Shown here in pieces: positions 12,001 to 23,121 of a stretch of DNA of 64,000 bases (its first letter is position 1; each line of letters begins with the position of its first letter). The notes under the pieces were generated by a model. That model saw nothing but the letters and a program-made list of their open reading frames with translations, was not told where the DNA came from and did not search any database. A program made the translations under genes and the position numbers. Source of the stretch: Diplosphaera chodatii (taxonomy: Eukaryota; Chlorophyta; Trebouxiophyceae; Prasiolales; Stichococcaceae); contig JAALGY010000038.1 of assembly GCA_032358165.1 (NCBI GenBank), forward strand, positions 310,001-374,000. The letters are read 5' to 3'.

Positions 12001-14351
12001 CAGCAGGAGCGCCACTAGTTCAGCAAACCATCAAGACTGCTGCCTCGGCAGGGGCGGCGCCTTCTTGGCCCGCCAGCTTGAGCCACGAGATGGGCAGCTC
12101 TGTCAACGTGACGGCAGCGTGCTCGGACGCAGCCTGGCACCAGTGGCGATACCAGAGCAGCCAACACGCCTGCGCAGGGGGCTGCCGGCCGGGGACGGCG
12201 GCTGCGCGCCACTGAGCCGCAGCATGGCGGTCTCCAGTTTCGCGGCATCGGCAGAGCCGGCTTGCAGCACCGCTGATCCCGCTGTCGGCTCAGAACCCTG
12301 CGCCTGCTCCCGGCCCTGCGCCTGCTGCAGGGCCGCCAGCTGCAGGCCGGCGGTGGCACCCAGCGCAAGCAGGGCGGCGGCGACAGACGTGCCCCGGCGC
12401 TGGGCCGCCTCGTGCGCTGCCGCCGCCGCCGCCGCCGCCTGCTGCGCCGCCTTGGCCTGCAGCCAGGATGGGGTCCGCATACTCACACAACGCACAAGCA
12501 AGGACATATGACCAAGTCGGCACCCAGTGTTGGTCGAAGTGATTCACAGTGTGATGTTTCTCATCACTGCAACGTGTACCGCTACTACCATCAGACAGCC
12601 TCGTTGAACGTTCCCAACCCCCCAAGCAACGCAACGATCACGATAATGGGCTACCTTGGCCCTGCCGCGCTTGCGGGCGTCGTGGCTGAGCTCCAGCTGG
12701 CGCCGCTGCTGCCGCCAGCGCCGCTCGCGCGCCAGGTGCGCCGCCTCCGCCGCATCCGCCGCCTCCGCCTCCACCGCCGCCGTGTCAGGGCGGGGCAGCG
12801 CTGCAGTGACCATGCGGATCGCTTTGTGACAGCATGCGTGTCGTTGATCCCATGCAGCACATGCACCATGAGGCACCACTCGTGTACAGCGCATTGCAGC
12901 TGCTCAGCAGCTGCCACCCGCAGAATAGTGAGCGCTTCCCAGCATGCAGGGCTGGCCAGTGAATGCACCTGCGTCGGCGGTGGCTACACGCTGCGCGGTA
13001 CGTTGCCAGGCGGGCAGCTCGCCGCGCCACTCCGGGGTGGGCCGCGTGGCGCCGTCCATGCTGCTGCGCTCGGCCCGCAGCCGCATCGCGTGCGCGCTCG
13101 GGTCGAAGAACCGCGGCTCTGGCGGCTGCTGGGGGGCGGCCGCCGATTCGGAGCCCCTGTTCTGCAGCGCCGCCGCCAGCCCAGGGGCGTAGCCAGGCGC
13201 CAGGCCCAGGAGGGGCCCGGCCGCCGCGCCCAGGGGATGTATGCCGCCGTCCCAGCTGTGCTGCCGGGGCCGGGGGGCGCCCTGCGTCGGCGAGCCGGCG
13301 TCGCGGCTGGTGCTGCGGCGCCGCGGCGAGTGCGGGGCGCTGCTCGGCAGCCGCAGCGACCGCCCCGCCTCCGAACTCGCCGCTGCATACCGGTCCACAT
13401 CATCCGAGTGCCTGCCTTTGTGGGCGCCACTCCCGGTGTGGCGGGTGCCGCCATTGCTGGGCACTTCTGGGGCAGCTAGGTCCTCGGCGATGTAGACGGC
13501 CCGCCCGAGGTGGCCGCGGCTGGTGTACCCTGCCACATTGCTGCTGGCATCGCTGCCGACACTTTCCTCAGACAGCCGCCGGAAGCCCGGGACGCCGTTG
13601 CCGGCGGCGGGAGCGCCTCTGTCGGGGCCGAGCGCGCTGCCGTTGGCGGGGCCGAGCGCGCCGTCCAGGCTGTCGCGGCCGCTGGCGTGGCTGGCACCCG
13701 AGGCGGCGCTCAGCAGCGCGGGCAGCTTGCCGGGGGGCCCCGACGGTGGCTTGGCCGGCGAGGGCAGCCGTGACACGGCGCTGCGGTCTGCTTGTGATGC
13801 CGCACCCGTCTCCTGAGCCAAAGCACGCTGCAATGCGTGATCTTGAAGCATGCACAGTGGTGGGACACGAGAGTCCAGGTCGCATGCGGTCACCTCAGCT
13901 TGGCTGTGATTCTTGGACCGAGCTGACCCACCTCCACAGCTGGCAGCGCCCCGCTGTGCTTGCTGGCGGTGCGTGGCTCAGCGGTGCTATCCCTGCCGGC
14001 AGCTCCTCCATGTGTTGAAGGCAGATGATCAGCTGTGCTGGGCCCCTGCATGCCTTGCGCATGCCAGTGCACATGCTGCGGCTGCGGCCGGTGCTGTGGC
14101 TGAGCCAACGCCTGTGCACCGCTGTCGTGCCGGCGCTCCTGCCAGCTGGTGTGGGCAAAGGGGCTGCTGATGGGCGGGCCCCCGCCCGCGCTGCCTGAAG
14201 GGCTGGCGCTGACGCCCATCGCCGCGCCGTCGACAGCTGTTGCTGCCTGCTGCTTGGTCGTCTGGCACGGGGTTTGCGACGGAGTCACTGCAGCATGTGG
14301 CCGCCTGTCCGGCGTCTGCTGCTCAGAGCGCGGCGTGCGGCAGTGCTGCAT
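9027..14351 (-). CDS. Large Ser/Pro/Ala-rich coiled-coil protein, function unknown
   Basis: Thirteen exons: 13932-14351, 13002-13827, 12655-12800, 12113-12456, 11908-11997, 11593-11712, 11289-11427, 10959-11150, 10682-10831, 10377-10526, 9687-10265, 9411-9522, 9027-9190. All are GT-AG with agreeing phases, giving 1143 aa. Residues 1 to about 410 are low-complexity, rich in Ser, Pro, Gly and His, with many SP/TP sites. A charged helix follows (AEAAHLARERRWRQQRR and the Ala/Gln stretch after it), then a short Ser-rich patch (LRRFSSSLDFASGK). A predicted helical middle region of about 250 residues includes YVSQAHYQYLLFLRNTFDRA and VRETRVVCKGWSDRLSWLEA. A C-terminal coiled coil reads ELKAMRARVALQNSYIEKLE. 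I do not recognise the family. The layout of a disordered N-terminus and helical C-terminal half resembles microtubule-associated or scaffold proteins, which is only an analogy. The ATG at 14351 is the first in frame; a further upstream exon cannot be excluded. Confidence 0.65.
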
Positions 14352-14964
14352 GCACTGCCGCTAGAGGCAGCGTTTGTGTCATGTGACGAGCCGAAGGGAT
14401 GCCGTCACCACCGCTGCCCTTGCCGCTGGAACTGCGCGTCTGTGCTGACTGCTGGGCACGCCAGCTGGCGTGCGCAGTGCTGCAATCGCAGTCAGGGGAG
14501 CGCAACCCACATCGAAGGCTGCACAGCCTGGCCTGACGCGTGACGGCTGCGCCCGGTGCAGCTGACACGACAGCCTGGGGTGCTGTCAGCAACGCAGCGA
14601 GAAGCACGACCCGGCCTCCAGGCGCCGCGTTTGCGGATGTCTTCGAAGCCAAGGAAATGCTACGCAGAAGTGTGTCCAGCTTGGCAGATAGAAAGTGAGT
14701 TGCGTGAATGCTTTCGAGTGCGGACGCAGCGACTGTGCACAGCATCAGAAGCCAGGCACTGCGGTCACAAGCCTGCTCACACCAGCGATCAAATCGCGCA
14801 TGCTGATGAACGGCGTACCTGTCAAGCCGCGCCCCTCGTCGCACAGGCCCTCAGAAGCAAGATACTATCCAGGCGTACTGGAGCTCGCGAGCGGTAAGTC
14901 TGTTAGGCAGGCGCACAAGCCGCATGCAGCAGCCTCTTCTGCTCGGTGACTTTCAGCTTGCAAA

Positions 14965-15004
14965 GCGAAGCCAGCCTGCGAGCCTGCGAAGCCAGCCTGC
15001 GAGC
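14965..15004. repeat. 21-bp tandem repeat, about two copies
   Basis: The unit GCGAAGCCAGCCTGCGAGCC occurs twice in tandem with a 21-bp period; the second copy is slightly shorter. It lies in the flank upstream of the coiled-coil gene. No function is evident. Confidence 0.75.
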
Positions 15005-15382
15005 ACCAATATCCAGAGCAAGATCACGAATCTGTGACTGCATGCAGCCCCCGTGACCCCTGCACGTGACAGGCGAGCAAGTGCCGAGAGACAGCCAACA
15101 AGCTTGCCTGTGTGGTCGCCGACGACAGTCTAGTGGTGGCCGCTAGTTGCTGAGAGCGAGGGGGTGCACCTAAGAAAGCGCGCCCCTGGGACGATGCGGT
15201 AACGGTGACGATGGCTCCTGGTTGCACTTTGTTCGCTGGACTGTTGACAACGGTCAAGTCGTGGGACTACCTGCCGCCCGCTGTCGCTGACAGTCGTGGT
15301 GTGCTGTGAGGCAGCGCTGAAACAAAGGCGCGAGTACGGAGGGTGCCATGGGTCATCCGACCGGGTCAGCAAGTCGATCTTT

Positions 15383-15387
15383 TTACA
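15383..15387 (-). terminator. Candidate poly(A) signal TGTAA for the dehydrogenase gene
   Basis: TGTAA on the minus strand, about 260 nt past the stop codon of the short-chain dehydrogenase. UGUAA is the established polyadenylation signal of chlorophyte algae. A pentamer occurs by chance often, so support is positional only. Confidence 0.35.
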
Positions 15388-15593
15388 CGAATGCACAAGT
15401 GAGCCCGCGAAGACACTTCCAACACATCTACGCAGTCCGAACCCCGAACGACTCGGAGATAGCTGAGTATGGCCTGTCTGCCCGGGGCGGGCGTAGGTCA
15501 ACTGCGCAGTACACAGGGGCTACTAATCGCTGCAGGGCGCCCAGACAGCACTTCAAGAAACAGGGCAGCACAACCTGCGGTGGCGTTCAGTGT

Positions 15594-15622
15594 GTGTGGC
15601 GTACAGGGCGTGTGGCGTACAG
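15594..15622. repeat. 13-bp direct repeat, 16-bp period
   Basis: GTGTGGCGTACAG occurs twice, 3 bp apart, just beyond the stop codon of the dehydrogenase, so it should lie in its 3' UTR. Confidence 0.65.
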
Positions 15623-15645
15623 CCCTGATCCACTGCGCGGTCATC

Positions 15646-17724
15646 CTACCAGGGTATTGTTTCGCCATCCCACGCCTGCATGCACGAGCACAGGGTTTAT
15701 GTGCAGAGGTTTCAGCTGGTACATGCGCAAACACAGCTCGCACAACCCTGCAGGCACGCTGCCATGCACAGCACACCAACACACGCACCCAGTATGCGCC
15801 GTTGTCGGCCAGGGTGGTGCGGTCGATGAGACCCAGCAGCTGCTGCACAGCACGCTCCCGGCTGAACAGCTTCTCGGGCTTCACGTTCTGCGCAACCAGG
15901 GTTCAAGGTGCCGCCGCTGGAACTGACAAGCGTGTACAGTCAACCCTTCAGATGCCTGCACAAACCCCAGTGTAGCACGGTGGCCGCATGGAGCAGCGCG
16001 GGGCACGGTGAGGCCGTGCCAGCGCCGTGAGAACAGTCCGGGCTGCAGTCGACGGCTGCTCTACACCACCTTCTGGAAGGGCGCAGACAGGTCGGTGTCC
16101 ACTGTGCCCGGGTGCAGCAGGATGCAGGCGACCTTCTGCTTGCGGCGCCCAAACTCCACCGCCATCGTCTTCGTCAGCTGGTTCAGCGCCGTCTTCGAGG
16201 CCCTGTAGGAGTACCTGAGGTGGCACAACGGGGAAGTCATTCCGCCAGACCCCACTCCAATGTCCCTATCACCATTGCCTCCCTGAAATTGACAGCCGAT
16301 CTTGCCAGGTTACACCGTCGACACACCGCCTACGTCAGTCTCACCAGCCTCCGAGGCTGTTATCGCCGATGCTGCCTACTCGCGCGCTCATGTTTGCAAC
16401 AACGGCTGGACGCTCCCTGCAGCATGCACAACAAGGAGTGCTCAAGGAACGAAAGCCAACAGCACCACTACAAGCTAGCAGGATGCATCAGCCACATGAC
16501 TTGACTGCTATGCAACCAATGGATGAGAAGCACAGCAGGAGCACCCACTCTGTAGCGTTGTTTGCCTTTGCAGCATTGATGAGCAGCGGTGCAAACGCCT
16601 GCAGCACAACTGCCGGCGCCAATGAGCTAGATTGGCCAATGGTGTGTCAGGGGACCCAGTCAGGCCCGTGACAGCATGCCACACAGCACGGCAGTACACG
16701 ATGCAACATGGCCCCGCACCTTCGAGACGAGGATTGGCCCAAATGCGTTGACCTGGAAGACGGACTGCAGGCTGCGGGCCTCCACCCTCGCCAGCGCGGT
16801 CTCTGCAAGCGCACAAGCGCATGTGACCAGTGCCCAGGCGAAGATCTATCGCGGGAGGTTCGACCTGAGGTGGGTGGCTGCTAAGCCACTGGCACCACTG
16901 CAGCAGCAGCCACAGAAGTAGTATCTGGGGAGAGCCCTTTCACACCAGCGGGTGTGCTGCGCACCTGGCGACAGCTCGCCAGGTATGTGCAGCAGGCCAG
17001 CCACGTTCACCAGCAGGTCCAGGTGCCCATGCTGCGTGGAGACCGCCTTTGCCGCCGCCTGCTCAGGCACCCGAGCAGGAACATGGCCCAGCACCCAGCA
17101 GACTCCGTGTGCATACTGCCACCAAGTGACACTCGAAAGCTGCAGCCACATCCACAGTCAGAGGGGGGATGAAGTCTGCCCCGACCTGTATGGACTCCTC
17201 GGATGTGACATCCAGCTGCACTACCTGCAGGCGCTCGCCGTGCTGCGACGCGAGCTCGTGCAGGCCGGCAGCGCTCTCGGGGTCCCGGCACGTGGCAATC
17301 ACACTGCAGTTGAGCAGCCACCGTGGGTGGGACCCTGCACGATTGCCGAACAGCCTGACAACGCTGAGGGACACGCCGCTGAGGAGGAGTGAACGGTTGC
17401 TGCATACACGGTGTTGCTGCACTTTGCAGGACCCTTTTCCCCAGCAGAATGGTAGCTGTTTTGACGGATTGCCTCGAAATGCAGAGCTGGAGGCGTGCAC
17501 CTTTGTCCGTCCCGCTGCAGCAGTTGCCGGGCGTACTCCAGGCCCAGGCCCCTCGAGGCGCCCTGGATCAGCGCAACCCGCTGCTGACCATCCGCGGCGG
17601 TGCTGGCCGCAAACGCCCTGCACAACTGGTAGGTGGCTCTGCATGCCGGCTGAGCTGCTGCGTTGGCAGATGTGAGCATCCCCGCGATGCTTGGCAGCCG
17701 CCGCAGTGCACCGCTAGCTGCCAT
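15646..17724 (-). CDS. Short-chain dehydrogenase/reductase, C-factor-like, organelle-targeted
   Basis: NAD(P)-dependent SDR; the substrate is unknown. Exons: 17501-17724, 17186-17303, 16965-17058, 16720-16802, 16549-16598, 16345-16416, 16070-16214, 15789-15887, 15646-15675; 304 aa. All are GT-AG with agreeing phases. The nucleotide-binding motif GASRGLG is at about residues 55-61, followed by VIATCRDP and LDLLVNVAG. ERPAVVANMSARVGSIGDN carries the catalytic Ser region, and YRASK (Tyr217, Lys221) is the active-site pair. ILLHPGTVDTDLS and the final AWDGETIPW are typical of this SDR subgroup. About 40 N-terminal residues are rich in Ala, Arg and Ser and end in CRAFAAS, which fits a mitochondrial (or plastid) presequence. 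An in-frame ATG at 17805 would add 27 residues. The last exon codes only nine residues but matches the family C-terminus. Confidence 0.9.
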
Positions 17725-18339
17725 GCTGTTCTGTGGACTGAAACAGTCCAGCGGAGGTGGCAACGTGGGTCTCAAGAGCTGAAGACGGGAGCTGACAGCC
17801 CGCAACTGAGCGCGCTACTTCAAAAGGTTGAGTATCGGGCCCGAGGCAATGCGTTCAATGGCGTCGTCAGCACCACATGCAATGGGCGCAGCTGCAGCAG
17901 GTGAGATGTGACGGCGTCACACCTCAATTGCATATGACTGACCTCTTAAATATGATCCGACGAGCTGAGATCACGCGATCAGCAGTTTAAGGCTGTGCAC
18001 AGCATTGCAGCTGGTTGCGGGCCACGTCACCTGTCAGACTGGGTTCCGGCACGTGCCACAAGTGAAAGACCGGACACCAGCATGCAGCATTCCACAACGT
18101 CGCATCGCGGCTGCAGAATGAAACCAGGTTGTGCTCTCGCAATCCAGTGGGTTGCTAGCAGTAAGGGTCGCGCTTGCTTTGACAATCTGTCGCCACACCA
18201 GGGGTAACCCTCTGGCATCTGTCCAGCTGCCAGTCTGCAAAGTAGGCGGCAAAGGAGCATTGCTGAGGCTTGAGGTTCTGCAGGCGTTGCTGCCGTGTCT
18301 GAGCTGCTAGAGGGTGCACCACGTCTCAGCTTAGCTTCA
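17725..18339. promoter_or_regulatory. Shared divergent 5' region (dehydrogenase / LON-domain gene)
   Basis: About 615 bp separate the start codons of two divergently transcribed genes, so both promoters and 5' UTRs must lie here. An A/T-rich stretch (TTAAATAT near 17947) stands out in otherwise GC-rich DNA. No certain motif was found. Confidence 0.4.
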
Positions 18340-21300
18340 ATGGCGCAGGCTGGTGTTGGCGTTTGCGTGCGGTGCAATCAGCCAGCAGCAGCTTCGTCAT
18401 GTCGCATGGTGGCATGCAGCTCCACGCCGGCGCCTCATCAGAACCGCAGGTCATGCCCGCACAGCACGGCAGCTTGGCAGCAGCAGCGCAGACGCCGCGG
18501 CCGGGCGCATCGGCTCACGGTCTTGGCGGGGAAGGCAGCGGGTCCCGAGCCCAGCGACAGTCCCGGCAGCAGCGCTGCCCTGAGAGAGCAGGTACGAGCC
18601 TGCCTGTGCGGCTGGTGGTCGCTACGCACAGCATGCGGTGCACCACTGTTGCATGCTGAGACCATTGCACTGCATGCCGGTGAGCTTCGGTGTCCGTGTT
18701 CCTCAGGCGAGAGGCCTCGATGCGCTGTTCTACAAGTCCAGCAGCGAGCCGCCGGCGGCCGACAGCGGCGCCGACGAAGCAGTACATGATGCACCCGAGA
18801 CGCCAACTGGCGCGGGGGCGCTGCCAAACCTGCCGCTGTGGCGCGTGCAGTGGGCCACGCTGCCCGGCACTCAGGCATGTGTTTTGTTGCATGTAGTGAG
18901 CGAACACCAAAGTGCAACACTCCACTCGAAAGATATCACACTTGCATCCTTGAGCACATGCCTTCGCTTTAGTGCTGCAATGCCTTGTCCACAACCTACA
19001 CATTCCCGCTTTTCATGTAGCCCTGCACCTGTTGACGTGGCAACCGAACACCTGATGACACGCTCGCGCCACACCCTGCGCAGGAGGTGCTGCACGTGCA
19101 CGTGCCGCACTACTGCCACATGTTCGAGGGCATCATGGCGGGGCCGCGCCCCTGGCGCTTCGGCCACGTGTACCTGCCGGGGGGCTCCGAGGCGCTCGGC
19201 ACGCCGGCGGCCGCCATCCAGCCCCTGCAGTCGGCCAGCAGGTGGGGTACAGCTCAGGCGTCGCGCAGGATCGTTACCTGTTCACGCAGCAACATGAATT
19301 CAACCATATGCATGAGGCGTCACGCCTCATCTGCGACCATCAGCCCTGATGCTTGGCAGCATCATGCGCAGCGTCGCCAGTTACATTGGGGATCTCAGTC
19401 GCAGGGAGCCCTAGAGCTTTTCTGTGTCACTGAAGCCTGTCTTGATGCGAGCGCAGGCCGCGGCAGCCCAGCGAGGACCCATTCGAGGACGTGGGCGGCA
19501 GCGGCAGCGGCGGCGGCAGCGCCCCGTCGGTCGGCGTGCTCATGGAGCTGGTGGCGGCGGTGCGCTGCCCGGACGGCCGCCTGATCGTGCTCGCCTACGG
19601 GCTGGGGCGCCTCAGGGTGGGCTTTTCGAGTGTCAGTGGCGGTGATCTGCCACTGGGGCGCTGAGCACCAGCAGGACGACCAGTGGAGCGGCCCACACCA
19701 GCCTGGAGCTGAGCAGGCTGCAGCGGCTCCAGCTGTGCCGCTGCACTGACGAAGCTGTGCAGGGCAGTTCCGTCCTGACCCTTCTGACGTTACATCTGCA
19801 GGTGGAGCGCATGACGCAGGAGGTGCCGTTCACGCGGGCGCACTGCCGGCTGCTGCCGGACGCCGAGGAGGTGGCCGCGGCGGAGGGCACCGCGGAGCAC
19901 GTGCTGGAGGACGCCCCGCCCGGCGCGCAGCTGCTGTCGGCCATGGCGGCGGCCAACGCCGCGGCGGCCGCGGCGGCGGCCGCCTCGGCCCAGGTCCGCA
20001 GGCCCACACCGCCGGATGCTTGCTCTCTCTCACCGCCCCAGCTGTCCAGTAACCTGCAGCTGCTCCCACATTAGCAGTCAGCCCGCCCTTCCTGAGCTGT
20101 GATATCGGCGCTGCATTGGCCACCACAACCGCTCATCTTAAACCCGCTACTTGACACCAGCACCCGCGGGGCATCAGGATTTCCGTAGAGGACAGACCTC
20201 CCTGGCCGCTGGCGCCACAGGTGTGGCAGAGCTGGGAGCTGGAGGCGGTGCTGGCCAAGGGCTCCGGGGTGCGCGACGCGTCGAAGGACGCGGCCGGCAT
20301 GGCGGCGCTGCGGCGCATCGAGCTCGCGGGCGGCGTCGCGGACCTGGTCAGCAGCCTCGGCGGTATGCGAATGCAGCAACAGCGACTTGCTAATGGAGCT
20401 TCCTGCCGGTCTCTCAACACCCCAGCACTCGTGGATGTTTCGCACCCCTGGAACGTCAAAGCAGCCAGGTCATGCGTGCAACGACGCATGCAACTGCACC
20501 AAGGTGCCCAGGCTCCGAGCACTGCACATCGTGTGTGATGACAATTGGGCACGGACCTGCTGCAGGGCAGCCGGGCCTGGGCGAGGTTCGGGTGGCGGCG
20601 GCCGAGGCGGCCCACAGCGCGGCGCGGGAAGCCGCAGCCGCTGCCTGGTCGCAGGTGACAGGCGTGGCACAGAGATGTCGCCCAGGGACACAGGCCGACC
20701 GGCACCTCGTGCCGAATGCAATGCTACCCGGGAAATCATGCCGCGAAAAGCAGTGCCCTTCGTGCTTCATGTGCTGCGGCGCGCCTCGTCGGCACCGTGC
20801 AGCTTGTGGCTCAGCAACCTGACTGTGCCCCGCTGCTGTCACCCCCAGGACAACCCGCAAGCAGACGACGTCGTGTCAGACCCGGCGGCCCGGCCGCGGG
20901 GGTCCACACAGCAACGGGGCATGGCGTCTCAGGTGAGAGCGACCTGAAGTGCAGTACCTGCTGTCACTTTGTCAGACATGTGACTGCTGGAGGAAGCAGC
21001 AGGGTATGCGTGTGCCGCCAGCAGCTGCACAACAGCTGCTGTACAGGCTGATATGACGGTGATACCCAGCTCGATGCACCTCGGCCCGCCACAGGGCATC
21101 GACAAGGACGTCGACAGGGAGATGCGGGAGGCGGCCAGGACGGCTCTGGACGCCGCAGACAATGCCACAGCGCAGCAGGTGCTGCTTCCTGCAGCTGCAA
21201 GGAACTGTGGTACACAGCACCGCATGCATGTGTGACTGGGCGTCAGTGTTCAGACAGCGGCAGTTGCCTGCAGAGTGTTGCGCACCCCGGCGCAGATCTA

Positions 21301-22400
21301 GTTCCCAGGACCCTGGCCTGTTTGACATGCTGAGGTGGCATTTGCCCACAGGCTGAGCTGGCGCTGTGGCGGGAGCTGGACGCGGTGGTCAGCCTGGCGG
21401 CGCGGCTGCGGCTGCGGCCGCTGGCGCTGCCGCCGGGGCTGCTGGCGCTGCGGCCGCCCCCCTGCAGCGACGGCGACTCAGCCTTCGGCTCCGGTGAGCG
21501 CTGCGGGGTGTCCCGTGCCTTGGCACGCTCCTGAGATCAGCCGGACCTGCGGCTCTGCTGCTGACAGCAGGGGCTGCGTGCGGCTCATGTGAGGGTCGTG
21601 CAGCTCGCACCAGCTGGGGCCAGCACCAGTGGCGCACCCGACGGCTTGCTGTCCAGGTCATGTTGTGGCCGTGAGGCGTTTTGACGCAAAGTGTGCGTGT
21701 GTGGCAGATGCTGGCGAGCCTTCGGCGGGCGCGCACCCCGGGGAGGTAGCCTCCACAGCAGCCGCGCCGCCGGCGGCCTCGCAGGCGGACGTCCTGCAGC
21801 AGTTCACGGACCCGCGGCAGTGGGACGCGGCGGTGCAGCCGGCGGACGGGCAGGAAATGGGCGGCGGCAGCAGCAGCGACGAGGACGACTCGGGCGCGGG
21901 GTACTGCCCGCGGGAGTACCCGGCGCTGCGGCGGGCGCAGCGCCTCAGCTTCTGCATGCCCGTCATCCTGCCCGACATCAGCACCTCCGAGGGCCGCCAG
22001 GTGGGTGGCGCTGTCCTGCGGCCGCTTGGCCAGCGGGGCAAGCGGGCATGGGGGGGATGTGCTGTGCTGCACGTCCCAGAGCCCTGTGTGGTAGGGGCGA
22101 CGAGTGTTGCTCTTGCGCACCCGTTGCCGCTGGTGCTCGAGCAGAGTAGAGCTGGCATGCAGCATGTGCGACTGCTGCGATCTGCTCTTGCTCCATTCAC
22201 GCAGCCGTTGCTGTTACTGTGGCCTCTGCTGGTGGTCGGGGCGTCAGGCGTCAAAACACAACACCGGCATGCTACCGTCACCGCAGGCGTTGCTGGAGGC
22301 GCGCGGCACGGCGGCGCGGCTGGGGCTGCTGCAGACGGCGCTGCGGAAGCACCGGAAGGTGCTCGCGGCTCTGGCTTCGCTCAAGGGCCTGGATGAATAA
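18340..22400 (+). CDS. LON substrate-binding-domain protein, probably plastid-targeted
   Basis: Twelve exons: 18340-18591, 18707-18874, 19084-19241, 19457-19616, 19802-19993, 20221-20362, 20566-20654, 20849-20932, 21095-21178, 21352-21493, 21708-22000, 22287-22400; 625 aa. The first 84 residues are Ser/Arg/Ala-rich like a chloroplast transit peptide. About residues 120-280 resemble the N-terminal domain of Lon proteases: LPLWRVQWATLPGTQ, then EVLHVHVPHYCHMFEGIM, and VRCPDGRLIVLAYGLGRLRV followed by RMTQEVPFTRAHCRLLPD. No Walker motifs or protease Ser-Lys dyad follow. The C-terminal part is Ala-rich helix (EAAHSAAREAAAAAW, DREMREAARTALDAAD) and ends EYPALRRAQRLSF plus TALRKHRKVLAALASLKG, as in plant stand-alone LON-domain proteins. 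Likely a substrate-binding or adaptor protein rather than a protease. Intron 2 fits only with a GC donor (CAG|GCATGT). The ATG at 18340 opens the transit-like exon. Confidence 0.8.
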
Positions 22401-23121
22401 CACGAACGGAACTGGACCGTTGTGTTCCAGGCGCTGTGCTGAGTCGATAGTGTGTGAGGGTGTGGTGGAAGTAATCCTGCGAGGCCATCTTGCTGTAGAC
22501 CAGCGTCATCGTGCTGCTGAGAGTATCAGAGAATTGATGCAAGACACGTCGATGTCTCTTGACATCGGGGTAGGTCTGAAAGATTCGCGTTGCCTCACAA
22601 AGGATCCAGCGAGCAGCAGCTGGCAGTGCGGCAGTTGACACTAACATGGTCGCAATGTTGGCTTTTGCAGAACTGCGGGCAGCTGCGCCGTGAGCAGCTG
22701 CCATTTCGGTGACGGATTCATGTCAGTCGTGTGAACAGAGCAGGCACAAAGCGGTGTGCTTGCCATAGACTGCTGTGAACACCAATGTGAGGCATTGTGG
22801 ACAGAGGAATAAGCGGGGGTTGGTACGGTTGTCCATTGGGGCGAAAGATGATCGTCTTTACAACACCGCAGCACGCTGCCGCCACACAAACCCAAGCAAA
22901 TAGAGAGTCAACGTCAAGCAGATCGAAACCCAATCATGCACAACCACGCCCTGCATGTAGACACTGCAAAGCTGGTCCACATGCCGTGCCAACCACTGCT
23001 GCGGTGGCACAGTTGTGCCCTGAAACAATACCGGATACAGCCGAGACTACTGTGCTCACGCCAGTCAAATGTGGCACGTTTGGGAGTGGTGGGTGGTCTT
23101 CCAGGCCTCCGCCTCAGGCCC
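22401..23121. other. Intergenic, convergent 3' flanks
   Basis: Lies between the stop codons of the LON-domain gene (+) and the peroxiredoxin (-) and should be their 3' UTRs. The only recognisable element is the TGTAA listed separately; no further gene is seen. Confidence 0.6.
22858..22862 (-). terminator. Candidate poly(A) signal TGTAA for the peroxiredoxin gene
   Basis: TGTAA on the minus strand about 260 nt downstream of the peroxiredoxin stop, a similar distance to the candidate signal of the dehydrogenase gene. Chlorophyte mRNAs use UGUAA; the support is positional only. Confidence 0.35.

Larger units (their letters stand above)
14352..15645. other. Intergenic, no gene seen
   Basis: This 1.3 kb lies between the start of the coiled-coil gene and the stop of the dehydrogenase gene, both on the minus strand. 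It should hold the promoter of the first and the 3' UTR of the second. Open frames up to about 173 codons exist but lack splice or family support. It contains the 21-bp repeat, the 13-bp repeat and the TGTAA signal listed separately. Confidence 0.55.

Noticed and set aside
21389..22165. 258-codon minus-strand ORF
   Set aside because: It is Arg/Pro/His-rich antisense of LON-domain exons 21352-21493 and 21708-22000, which are in phase and conserved in type.
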